A DNA stretch of 64,000 bases, taken from Hygrophila difformis. Its lineage: Eukaryota; Streptophyta; Magnoliopsida; Lamiales; Acanthaceae. Of this stretch, positions 11,215 to 22,174 are shown piece by piece. A model generated the notes under the pieces. That model did no database searches, was not told where the DNA came from, and worked only from the letters and a program-made list of their open reading frames with translations. How positions within the stretch are numbered: the first letter of the stretch is position 1; every line of letters starts with the position of its first letter. Position numbers and translations under genes: made by a program. The stretch spans positions 60,005,060-60,069,059 of the forward strand of contig JAOANR010000006.1 in assembly GCA_030278955.1 (NCBI GenBank). The letters run 5' to 3'.

Positions 11215-14200
11215 ATGGAGGAAGAAAAAGCACTTTGGAACGTAGAGGTAATGCTCCAAAAACCTTCAAATTCGTCAACTTCGCACAGATCGTTCGGCAC
11301 TGGTCATCCGTGCACGTTGCATGATGCACGGTAGGTCTCGCCGTGCAAGACACAAGGCGCACGGTAGGTCTTGCCGTGCAAGACACAAGGCGCACGGCAC
11401 AGTGTTCCGTGCATGACTCAACAAGCACGGCAGACATGACCGTGCGAAGTGTGTGCGCTACACACTTCGCACGGTCATGTCTGCCGTGCACTCTGTTCTG
11501 CAATTTTTTTTTCTTTTGGGTTTTCATGATATATTTGTTTTTTATACGCAGGCTACTCCCCAAGCTGAGACTATATGTAGTGATGCATCGACTGAAGAAT
11601 GTCCCATTGGAAATGAGCTAAGCATTGACGTCATTGGTGAAGATTTCACACATGTGTTCACAACTCAAACATTATATAAGACTAGAGATGATGTAGTGCA
11701 ATGGGTTCAAAATACAGGGTTGGAACATCAGATGGTAGTGACCATCAAGAGATCAGATATGGGTGGGCGAACTAGGGTGGGGCGTATATACCTTGCGTGT
11801 GAACGTGGCGGGGAGTACAAACAGTCGAAGAAAAAATGGGATAAGTGTGTTGTAGTTGGAGAAGGTAGTGATGGATGTGATGGCGAGAGCGTGAAGGGTG
11901 TTCGTAGACGGGAAGGGGAAACAAAGAAATGCGGGTGTCCATTTTTGATAAAGACAACACAAGTGCACATTGATGGACCATGGAAAGTGGAGGTCTTGAA
12001 AGCTGTCCACAACCACCCTCTTGCGAAATATTTTGAAGGACATGCTTTCGTGCAGAGATTGACAAAACCGGAGGAAGAGTTGGTGGTGGACCTATCGCTG
12101 CAACAGGTGAGAGCGAAGGTGGTACTAAAGGAATTGAAGGCAAAGTTCCCCAACAACGTGTCATCTGTGAAGACAATCTACAATGCGCGACAGAAACATA
12201 GATTAAACGAGAGAGCAGGACGAGCTCAGCTGCAATATTTATTGGGAAAGTTGGATGAGCACAACTATCATTGCCATCACCGCAGAAATGAAGCCACAAG
12301 TGAAGTGAGAGATTTATTCTTTGCCCATCCCACCGGTATTGAGCTACTGCGTGCATTTCCACATGTGCTATTGATGGACTGTACATACAAAACTAATGTG
12401 TACAAATTTCCTTTGTTGGAGATAGTCGGTGCATCATCTACTGGATTGACCTTTTGTGTTGCTTGTGTCTATATGGAGGCGGAGAAGGAGGATAATTACA
12501 CATGGGCACTTGAGACTCTGCGAACAATAATGGATGGACACTGTTTCCCAAAGGTGGTGGTCACTGATAGGGAATTGGCCCTTATGAATGCAATTGAGAG
12601 AGTATTTCCTGATGCTGCACAGTTCTTATGCACCTGGCACATAACTAAGAATATTACTGCTAATTGCAAGAAACACATACCAACAAAGCCGATGTGGGAT
12701 GCATTTATGGCACAGTGGAAAAATGTGATTGAGGCAGATACCGAAAAGATGTTCAAGGAACAATTGAACCGCTTCTGTAATGACTATGCAAACGTTCCGA
12801 AGGCGGTTGATTATTGTTTGAGGCAATGGCTGGAGCCGTACAGTAAGAGATTTTGTTCATATGCAACAAACAAGGTCATGCACTACGGGCACAATACCAC
12901 GAATCGGTTAGTATTATAAGTGTATCTATTTAATTAAACGTGATACGGGCAAAAATTTTTGACCCTTGATGATATTTGGATGTTTGTTTTAACTCATGCA
13001 TGTTTTTTTAGGGCCGAGAGTCATCATGCCATGTTCAAGCAGCAACTAGGTTCAAGTATGGGGACTCTTGAGACTTGTTGGGAAACCTTTCATACATTGA
13101 TGGTAAATGTGCAACAAGCAGTTAAGCAATCATTTGAGAAGAGTATGTACAAGCAAGCGACGAGGTACAGAAGTGTTGTTTTTAAGGATCTTCGAGGATT
13201 TGTGTCAACCCGCGCTTTGGATGAAATTGTTGAGGTGATAAAATGGCTACCGGAGGGTGTGATGGATGCAGAGTTATGTGGGTGCGTTATGCGGACCAGT
13301 ATGGGTCTCCCATGTCCTCACGAGATATCAGAATACGTTACGAAGAAGCTACCCATTCCACTAGATCAGGTTGATGATTTTTGGAAGAAATTAGATATGT
13401 CACCTCTTTATGTGGCCGGTGTTAAACAAGATCCAATTCCAGACATCGAAGAATTGTTTAAAAGCACAAAGGAGAAATTTGATGCTTTGGATTATGTGGG
13501 CAAGAAGTTGTTGTTGAGGAAGATGCAGGAGTTGGTAAACCCCAGTACTACTTCGTTGAATGAGCCATCCGAAAAAATCCGAACACGAGGTAGACCAAAG
13601 AACTCCAAGAAAAAAGATTCCACTAAGAGGGATCCCAGCGCATTCGAGTTGGTGGATAGTTGTTCGCCGGTAGGTTCTGGTGTAGTTTACGTTGCGGGGC
13701 CGGTTGCAGCAGTCCCGTTTTTCTCATCTGTCGGGCGACCTCCGAAACATAAGGTGAAATTTAGCATTATATGTTATAAGATAAATGTGTAACTTGTTGT
13801 AATTTCACATAATTTTGGTGTTTTCTACAGGCTGTTCGAGGTAAGAGGAATAAAAATTGGCCGGTTGAGCTTGAGAAATATGCACCACCGCATTTCGACA
13901 GTTACATCACAGATGTGAAAGACGTACGACCGGATGGGCACTGTGGCTTTCGGTCTATCGCAGAGTTGTTGACAATTGGTGAAGATCAATGGCGCACTGT
14001 GAGGTCCGATTTGATAGAGCATCTCGATCAGTATACAGCCTTGTATCAGCAATTGTTTGTATTGAGGTCCGTTGAGCACGTTCGTGGTGTGCTAAACCAC
14101 TTTGGTGACACAGTTGGTCCAGAAGGATGGTTCACCATACCCGAGATGGGTCATCTAGTTGCATCCAGGTATAATGTGGCTTTGGCCGTATTGACACGAG

Positions 14201-14587
14201 GTGGATCACACACGTATTTGCCTCTCCTCACAGGACCAGAAGCGATTCAGAGGACATTTTGTATTGCATTTGTGAATAACAACCATTTCATGGCGGTAAG
14301 TAAACACTTAAAATATGCTTAGTTTACATTGGTTACATATTGTGATTACTGATACTTGTTCCATAATTTTATGACCTTAGGTATACTTAGCCCATGGGTC
14401 CCCATTGCCACCAGTCCTCGAGCATTGGAGGCAGTTCCATGCTCCGGCAGCTTCTGCATGGGAGGAACTGTTCCAACATCGTTTCGACGGGTATACTAGC
14501 TCATGTGCCTCAAGGCCGTCTTCAGGAGAGACTGTACACTTAGATGAGGACCCCGATTACTTCAAGAAACTCAATTTCACATTTTGA
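11215..14587 (+). CDS. MULE transposase with FAR1-like zinc finger, SWIM finger and C-terminal OTU domain
   Basis: This is a predicted DDE-type transposase of Mutator-like elements. The five-exon model is 11215-11247, 11552-12906, 13012-13753, 13831-14295 and 14381-14587. All introns are GT-AG and all phases agree, giving 933 codons plus stop. An N-terminal FAR1/WRKY-GCM1-like region (about residues 45-160) carries C...CGC...HNH residues. The MULE core has MDCTYKTN (D287), VVTDREL (D350) with CTWH after it, and AESHH (E465) as candidate DDE residues. A SWIM finger CxC...CPH begins at C552. Residues 711-933 form an OTU-like peptidase: PDGHCGF with D745 and C748, plus NNHF with H862. The exon 1 start (MEEEKALWNVE) is the least certain part. 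Exons 2-5 are firm. No lesion was seen. OTU fusions occur in some plant FAR1/MULE proteins; the substrate is unknown. Confidence 0.85.
11326..11489. repeat. Dyad array 1: 33-bp period, ending in a 30-bp perfect palindrome
   Basis: GCACGG-N9-CCGTGC units (21 nt, then 12 nt spacer) start at 11326, 11359, 11392 and 11425, exactly 33 bp apart. The last unit and its 3-prime spacer form the left arm (11425-11454) of a perfect 30-bp inverted repeat with the right arm at 11460-11489. The array lies inside the predicted first intron of the transposase gene. Confidence 0.9.
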
Positions 14588-14709
14588 TATGTATGAGTGT
14601 GTTGTTTGATAAGTAGTAATGTATCTATGGGTTGTTATGTGAAAACTGGTTGTTATGTGAAAACTGGAAATGTTGAAAAAAGGTGGAAATTGGAAACTGG
14701 AAATAGACC

Positions 14710-14928
14710 GCACGGCAGCTCAGGCCGTGCGGTGTTCAACGCGCACGGCATCCCCTGCCGTGCGCAACTCCAAGCGCACGGTCAGCATGGCCGTGCGACG
14801 CTCTCCACAAACGGCAGAAATTTCCGTGCGCCAGGGCCCCCGCACGGCAAGCGTTGACGTGCGCTCTTCATGGTGCACGGCAATCGTTGCCGTGCGATCT
14901 TCATATTGCACGACATGCCTTGCCGTGC
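14710..14928. repeat. Dyad array 2: seven units on an exact 33-bp period
   Basis: GCACGG-type half-sites begin at 14710, 14743, 14776, 14809 (degenerate), 14842, 14875 and 14908, each followed by its complement 15 nt further on. The second unit has a 10-bp perfect stem (GCGCACGGCA paired with TGCCGTGCGC). The array sits between the convergent 3-prime ends of the transposase and PMD genes. Confidence 0.9.
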
Positions 14929-15283
14929 GGTCTGATGGAATAGTTGAAAAATGTGTTGTACAGGTGAAAAAAAACCTGCTCAGAATGGTGAAAACGTGTT
15001 AATCAAAAACAACACCAAAACACATACATATAATAATCAGATTGAACGTCAGAATATTCCAAACAGTGACATCATCAGAAACATCTGTAAATATCCACTA
15101 CATGATAAAACCAGTCTAAAAATATAAAATATCATCATCCCGATGGTCCAGCGCCATCATCACCACCTAGAATGCAATGTACGTGCTGTAAAACATCGTG
15201 CAGTACGTCACCATCATGCTGATCCAAGTATGGGTCCATGTACTCCCGTGCTGAATGGCACCGCACAACATACGGTACGGGCA

Positions 15284-17125
15284 TCACGTATGGATGTGCC
15301 CTCGCATGATCTCATCCAACCCGCGGGTGAGAATGTGTAGCGTACAAGCTGCATAAGCTGGATCGCACTCCTGATCATAATGCACGGCTCTACCCCTACG
15401 GGCGGCATTCAGGACCATGTGATCCCAACGGCAAAATGGCTCGCCCAATCGGTACACCTGGTTCGGGTCGCCAGCTACCGCCTCCTCCCCGTCAGCTGCA
15501 AATGCAGGTGGTGGTATGGTCTGGACATGCCCTAGCTGACGAAGAACACGGTCAGGCATATAGGGCTCAACAATGTCGCCCGCAGATATGTAGCCCTGAA
15601 ACCATGACACCTCTGGCTGTGGGTACACCACACGCATCGTCCTGTAAGGATGAAAGACAACCTAAAATTGAAATGGTTAGTATGTATTATTAAATATTAT
15701 TTCAAATATGAGAAAATGATTTACCAAAATAATACATGGTCCAATGTCAACTCGTCGATCGTCTCTCGCCAGGCTCTGACTCGTTCGATGGTCGCAGCGC
15801 CCTGAGCCGATGGTGACCACCGATGGCACAGTGGATCGTGGACTGTATAGTGGGGATCCTCGGCCGGACTCGCGAGGGTGGGGAAGTGCTCATAAATCCA
15901 AGCCTGTTAAAAGGTTAGGTACATGTAACAAGAGTGAATGGCGGTAATAATATGTATCTACCAAAATATATCGGTTTACCTCGAGCAAAGTCCAACACCC
16001 GACGACCTGCTTCGTTTTGTTTTCAGATGCAAGGCCCAGTTGCCTATATAGATAGGCAAGGACTGCAGCTCCCCAAGCGTAGTCCTGTATGCGCCCGAAA
16101 CAACGAAGAAACTCCAACCAGTTCACGGACACTCGCGACCCGCTCTTGTTTGGGAATAATACTGTCCCAAACACGTAGAGAAGGTATGCGCGAGCACTCT
16201 GTTTCGCGACCCGACGATCACGCGGCACTGCCCCATCCTTGAATCTTTCACAAAGCCACGTCAGTCCGATTACTTGACCACGTACCTTCCCCATCTCAGC
16301 CTCCACAAGCTCCAGAGGTGCTCCCAGAGCATCGGAAACCTCCCGGGGTGTGTATGGTGAATCCGCTGCAAACATAAATATTAATTAAACTCGCAAAAAT
16401 AATAAAATATAAACAATTTAAAAGGTATATCTTACCGCTCCGACGCGATACAACCGGACGACCTGTAACAGGGAGACCAAGCAGACAAAACACATCATCA
16501 AGCGTGATGGTCATCTCTCCGAAGGGCATATGGAATGTGTTTGTCTCCGGAAGCCACCTCTCGATAAGCGCCGAAATCAAATTCTTGTTCGGCGTTCCAT
16601 AGCAGATCTGTCGCATCCGGTGCAGCCCGCATGTGCCGATATAACGGATGAAACGTCTCGTCGACCTATGCTCTTCGTCGAATTCCCAAGCTAGAAACTT
16701 CGTAACTTGGCTATGGAACCTCAGAGGCGGCCGCTCACGTCCGTTCCATATCGCGTATGCGACATGGGCTCTAAACTGTGGCAACAGAGGTGGGGAGATG
16801 TGGTCGTCGTTGTCCTCCTCCTCAGCCTGTGGAGCGGGTGCAGCGGGAACCGAATCCTCGCCAAGGTCGCCGGACCGCTCCTCGCGTCGGTCGTCTGCCT
16901 GCTCCCCGGGGTGGTCGTCACCCTGATCCTCGTGCCGGTCCTCACCCTGATCCTCGTGATATTTCTCGTCCCCTACCATGTAATGCTCGTCAACCTGCTC
17001 GTCCTGATATGGTATCATGTCAGTCCCCTGAACAGGTGCGTCGTCAACCACGGCCTCTCGCTCCCGGGCACGTTCGGCCCGAGCCGAAGCAGTGGGCCGT
17101 TTGCGGGTCCGGAAATATGTAACAA
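15284..17125 (-). CDS. Plant mobile domain (PMD, aminotransferase-like) protein of the MULE
   Basis: This is a PMD family protein, as found in transposon genes and in the host genes MAIN and MAIL1. Minus-strand exons: 17125-16436, 16365-15980, 15903-15725 and 15641-15284 (stop). Donor and acceptor phases match at every junction, for about 537 codons. The N-terminal third is acidic, with HEDQ/DDH-rich repeats. PMD landmarks follow: a YIGTCGLHRM segment, LISALIERWLPETNTFH, GEMTITLDDVFCLLGLPVTG, then LTWLCERF, YLLYVFGTVLFPNKSG, AWGAAVLAYLYRQL, AWIYEHFP and VVYPQPEVSWFQGY. The start is uncertain: a short first exon probably lies upstream, beyond dyad array 3, as in the transposase gene. No internal stop was seen. 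The molecular function of TE-borne PMD proteins is unknown. Confidence 0.8.
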
Positions 17126-17238
17126 CTGTGAATCAAAACAAGAAGAGTGTTAATATATGATAATATGTAATACAAGGAATAACCAAGAATGGAAAAAACA
17201 TAAAAACTAAAAAAAAAAAAAAAAACACAGAACAGACC

Positions 17239-17392
17239 GCGCGGCAGGCCGTCGCCGCGCGGCACCAGCACTCGGCAAGTGCCGAGTGCTGCACGGCACA
17301 TGGTGCCGTGCGCCGTGCCTTGCGCACGGCGTGCTTTGCCGTGCACGCAGAGGCGTGCACGGCGCACCAGGTCTGAACGGACCTGGTGCCAG
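17239..17392. repeat. Dyad array 3 upstream of the PMD gene
   Basis: Nested GC-rich palindromes include GCACTCGGCA-AG-TGCCGAGTGC (17268-17289), GCACGGCAC-ATG-GTGCCGTGC (17291-17311) and GTGCACGC-AGAG-GCGTGCAC (17341-17360). GCACGG half-sites at 17291, 17324 and 17357 are again 33 bp apart. An A-rich run (17210-17225) borders the array. Confidence 0.85.
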
Positions 17393-17923
17393 CAGCCTCC
17401 ATATCCGATTGCCATCCATCCAAAACACAATTTTATCCCTAAAAAATACAATGCCACACTTACAAATGATAATGTAATACTAATTGACCATTTATTACAT
17501 CTCCAATCAACAACTACATCAAATGGGTTTGAATTGAAAAATTAGAAACATAAACCCTAACCTTTTTCCATTAGCACAAGGGGGATTTAGGCTTCCTTCT
17601 TCCTTATTGGTGGTTGTTAAACAAAATTGAGTTAATGGTGGAAGAACACCGATTGAGGGAGGAGGGGCGGCAGTGATTGGGGTGGGAGTGAATGGTGTAT
17701 ACGTGAGAGTGAGAGTGAGAGGGGTGAGTTTGGGGTGGATTGGGTGGGGTGAATTTAGAAGATGTTGATTATTTTTAATTTGAGTATATTTGGGTATAAA
17801 GGGTAATAGGGTAATTATGGACGGAGTGATTTTAGAATTGGGTTGAATTTTGGATTTTTGAGGTGGGGTGAATTTAGAGTTGGGGTGGATTGAGTAAATT
17901 GTAGAGTCCAAATAGCCCGCCTC

Positions 17924-17932
17924 ATTTGGAAA
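17924..17932 (+). repeat. Right 9-bp target-site duplication of the MULE
   Basis: This is an exact copy of 10852-10860. Its last four bases also belong to the target duplication of the adjacent LINE (17929-17944). Confidence 0.9.
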
Positions 17933-18055
17933 TTACTATTCATTTTTTGCAAAGCCCCAAGGCCATAAAACAAGAAGCAAACAAGAAAGGGAAAAAAGTA
18001 TACAGAAAACAAGAAAAGTCAAGCCAAGAGGCAAAAAACAGACAGGAAAAAGCAA

Positions 18056-21000
18056 CTAAATCCGAGGGAAGCAAACTCCGGATTCGTCCGCCGCAAGGTC
18101 CCCGAGCACGAAATCGGGCGGGAAGGCCCATGTAGTAAAGAAGTCCTTGACTGAGGCACCGCGTTTAGCTAGCTTTTCGGCCACCCTATTCCCCTCCCTA
18201 AGGACGTGGTGAAGGTGGCATTCCTCAAACCCTTCCTGAAGCTTCTTCATCTTACACAGCAGAGCCGCCAGGGGATGAAACGGAGGTTGGCTCGCGACCA
18301 GTCCTACACCAATCAAGGAGTCAGAGTAACAGCATACCTTACGGATTCCTTTGTTGGCCACCATCTCGAGCCCTTTAGCCAAGGCTGAAAGTTCTGCACA
18401 GAAGATCGATGATTGCCCCAGATGTCCACAGCCTCCTTCCATCCAGTGACCCTCAGCGTTTCTCACGACAAAGCCAATGCCTGCCTTCCCCGATTCCCCT
18501 AGAACGCTCCCATCAGTATGCAAGATGGTATTGCTAGAGCCCCTCTCATTCCATAGCACGTATTGGATTGGCCGATGGTACATGGCACAGAGCCCACCAG
18601 CCTTGGATATGTCTACCGCTGTCTTATAAATTTCCCTGACAAGTAACCACAAGGATTTGTGCTGGCCTCTAAATATTCTAGCATTTCTCTCAACCCATAT
18701 CACCCATAAAGCCGCCACAAATTTGTTACCATAAACACAAATGATGCCTCGCATGAAGCCTCGAATATCCTCTTTGGGGATAGATTCACAGTCCGGAGGG
18801 AGAGTGATTCGAATGGCCTGCCATACCTGTTTGGCCCAAGGGCAATAAAAAAGGCTATGGGACCAACTCTCCTCATCTCTGCCACAGCTAGTGCACAAAG
18901 GGGAATTCGCCATCTTACGTTTGAATCGTACCAGGTTGACGGGGAGGGAGTTATGGCAAATCAACCAAATTAGAATACAAAATTTTTCAGGGAGATTGGA
19001 CCGCCATATCCATTTCCAGTCCCCGCAGATGTTCTCCTTCTTCATGAGCATTTGGTAACCGGAGCTAACTTTATACTTGCCTGTCGTACTAGCTTTCCAT
19101 ATCCAGAAGTCTGGCACCTCGGGATGGATTAATGGAGGCTTGGAGGCACGGATCTCTTGAAAAATGCTAGCCGGGATGATCGAGTAAATATGGTCCCAGC
19201 ACCACTCCCCTTGCACGACCACATTCTTTATCTTAAGGTCTAGATCATGGGGCGCTATGCAGGTAATGCGGGGGCCCAACTGGGTACGCCGCCACCAATT
19301 AGAGAACCACATAGACAAGTTGCCACACCCTATTTTGAGCTCAAATCCCTCTTTGAAAATAGGGATCAGTTTCTGAATGAGTTTAGCCACAAAAGACCGG
19401 GAGGTGTTCAACCGAGTTGAGGAAAATTCCCATTTCAGCAGCCCTTCGCGGACCAATTTAACCCAAAGTTTCTGCTTCTCATGCATCCAACCCCATAGAA
19501 TCGTACCAAGTAAGGCAGAATTCATGTATCTAGCCCGACGTATTCCCAGGCCTCCCTCTTCCTTTGGCGCAGCTATTTTCCCCCAAGAAACCAGGTGAAT
19601 ACCTCTCCCTTCCCTGTCTTTCCAAATAATTCTACTAATTTTTCTGTCAATGGCGTTGCACACATTTTCCGGAAGCCAAAAGAGTTGCATGATGTATGCA
19701 GGGATGGTGGCCAAGACAGCTTTACTAAGAGTAATCCTCCCTGCCTTGTTAAGTAACTTGCATGACCAACTGTCAAGCCGGAAATCCATTCTGTCAAGGA
19801 TGAACGTGAAGTCCCTAATTCGCTTGCGACCTACTAAAGTAGGGAACCCCAGATACGTCCCCAGGGAATCAACCTCCTTAATGTTGAGAGTAGAAGATAT
19901 CCACTTCTTTTCACTAACTGGGACAGATTGGGAGATGAACAATGATGATTTCTGGGGATTCAATTTCATACCTGATACAACAGCAAATCTCCTGAGGCCT
20001 TGAGAAATGGTGATGACACTTTCTCTATCCACTCGAGCCCCAAGGATGAGGTCGTCTGCAAACATAATGTGGGATATCCCAGTGCCACTTCTATTTAACT
20101 GAATCGGCTTCCACAGGCCCTGTCTAACCAATTCGATTATGAGCAAGGACAATTTCTCCATGATGATTAAAAAGAGATATGGGGAAAGAGGGTCCCCTTG
20201 TCTCAATCCTTTCCCCGGCTTGAAAGGCTCCAAGATATTGCCATTCCACAGCAATGAGTAGATAGGGGGCGCAGTACATAATCAACTCGACACACGGTTT
20301 TGGGAAACCCATCTCAAGGAGGCATTCGTGGAGGAACTTCCACTTAACATTGTCATAGGCTTTGGCAATGTCAATTTTAAGGACAAAAGCAGGGGCGCAC
20401 GGTTTTTTTCCAGAAAGGTGATGAAGGATTTCCTGGAGTGTAATAGCATTGTCAATGGTTCCTCTCCCCGGCAAGAAAGCTGATTGATGATGGGAAATGG
20501 CAGATTGCATGGAAGGTCGAATGCGATTCACTAGCACCTTCATGAGGATCTTATACACCGAGTTGCAGAGAATAATCGGTCTTAACTGAGCAAAGGAAGT
20601 AGGGTTGGAAATCTTTGGTATCAGGCAAATAAACGCTTGAGCAATCTCAGGGAGGAATCTCTTGTCTTTAAAAGCCTGTTGGACGAATTCGGTCACTGAC
20701 TGGCCTGTCAACTCCTAGTGTTGTTTGAAGAACAGGATTGGAAAGCCATCCGGCCCCGGGGCCGGGCAACCTTTGCAATCTACCACCACTTGAGCTACTT
20801 CTCTATGCGACACATTGGTCAATAAACTTACTTTTTCCTCATCTGATATAATAGGGAGGGTTGGCCACAGAATATCTGTATTAATTTCCTCAACACCCAT
20901 TGCAGTATGCTCCTTGTAAAGGTCTTTAAAATACTCTCTAGCATGATTTTGTAGATTTTGGCCCTCCTCACACCAACTACCATCAGGAAGATTGAGACCG

Positions 21001-22169
21001 TGAATACGGTTATGGTGATTCCGAATTTTGGCTTTCGCATGAAAGTAAGCCGTGTTCCTGTCCCGATGCCTGACCCAGTTCTCCCGAGCACGCTGGTACC
21101 AATAGTATTCTTCCTGACTTAGGATGGTTTCCAACTCCTGCTTCAGATCTTTTTCCAAGATTAATAGCCGGACAGAATCAACCCTTTCCAAAGCCCTAGC
21201 AATCCCCTCAATTCTCTTTGAAATTTTTAGCTTCCTCCATTTGAAATTGTTGTCGTGGGACCTGCTAAAGGATTTCGAGGCCTCCTGAGTTCTAGACAGA
21301 CGCTGGAAAATGTCTTCCGAGGGCTGATTCTAGGCCGAGGAGATAATAGAATGGTAACCCTCCAGTTTATCCCATACGGCCTCCCACCTAAACGGTCAAT
21401 TTCCTATTCTGCCAGGCGCCTTATCGCATCTCAGCAAAAGCGGACAATGATCGGAAGCAATGCGCGGAAGGACCTGAGTGAATCCATAAGGAAATTTCTA
21501 AAGCCAATTCAAATTGATCACACATCGATCCAGTCTCTTGGAGATCCGAGATTGACCGATCGGCCTAGCCCATGTAAATTTGCCGCCCTGAGTGTTAATG
21601 GAACTTAGGCCGCAATCTTGGAGAGTATTCCCAAGTTCCTCAGCCCGTGCTACATTGTGAAGGCCACCTTGAACCTCCTATGCGTAAAGAATTTGGTTCC
21701 AGTCCCCAATAACCGTCCAAGCCCCATCGATCTCCTTCGAGACCTGAATCAAGTCTGCCCAGTTGTCCCTACGAGCCGAATAACTCGGATTGGCATACAA
21801 GGCCGAAACAAACCAATAGTCCGAATTACATTCCAGCTTCAGGGTGATTATTCGATCCTTACACACATCCGTCTGAACTGAGATGTTAAGACCGATGCGT
21901 TTCATAGCCCAAACTCCTATCGATTTGCCAACCGCTTCTTGGATACAGACCGGCATGAATCCGGATTGCATCAGAAAAGATTGCGAATTCAAGAATTGAG
22001 CTTGCGGCTCGAACAAAAACACTATATCTGGCTTATTATTGCTCAGTAAGTCCGCCAGAATCCTCCTCGTGTGAACCCCCATGATACCTCCGATGTTCCA
22101 AGCGATAATTTTGAAGTTTGTAAAAACCATAAATAACGATTTGGAAAAGAAGGGGGTACCACGTACCAA
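18056..22169 (-). pseudogene. LINE 1 ORF2: endonuclease, reverse transcriptase, zf-RVT, RNase H
   Basis: The frame starts near 22169 with an APE-type endonuclease (IIAWNIGGIMG, PDIVFLFEPQ, VIGDWN) and hits a stop at 21678. The next readable block (21191-20715) holds the linker up to the GPDGFPILFFKQ segment of the RT. The block at 20711-20124 has LRPIILCNSVYKI, QSAFLPGRGTIDN and LKIDIAKAYDNVKW. A shift near 20250 leads into GLRQGDPLSPYLF and the catalytic FADD (HIMFADDLI). After the thumb comes a zinc-finger-like segment (LCTSCGRDEESWSHSLFYC) and an RNase H domain (LHTDGS, FCAELSALAKGLE, CYSDSL), ending at 18056. RT catalytic residues persist, but the frame is broken at least three times, so the copy is not autonomous. 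Confidence 0.9.
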
Positions 22170-22174
22170 TTAAG

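Larger units (their letters stand above)
10861..17923 (+). mobile_element. Complete Mutator-like element (MULE) with transposase-OTU and PMD genes
   Basis: The element is 7,063 bp long and lies between two perfect ATTTGGAAA copies. Both ends begin GAGGC read inward. Subterminally both carry CCACCCCA-rich sequence: CTAAATCCACCCCA at about 10890 and, reading the other end inward, CTCAATCCACCCCA. These form a diverged long terminal inverted repeat. Inside are a plus-strand transposase gene (11215-14587) and a convergent minus-strand plant-mobile-domain gene (15284-17125). Arrays of 33-bp-spaced dyads occupy the first transposase intron, the gap between the two gene 3-prime ends, and the PMD upstream region. 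Both genes read through without internal stops once spliced, so the copy may be young or under selection. Confidence 0.9.

Noticed and set aside
11326..14928. Regular 33-bp repeats that might suggest a CRISPR array
   Set aside because: This is plant nuclear DNA. The repeats are short diverged dyads with 12-nt spacers and no cas genes, and they belong to a MULE.
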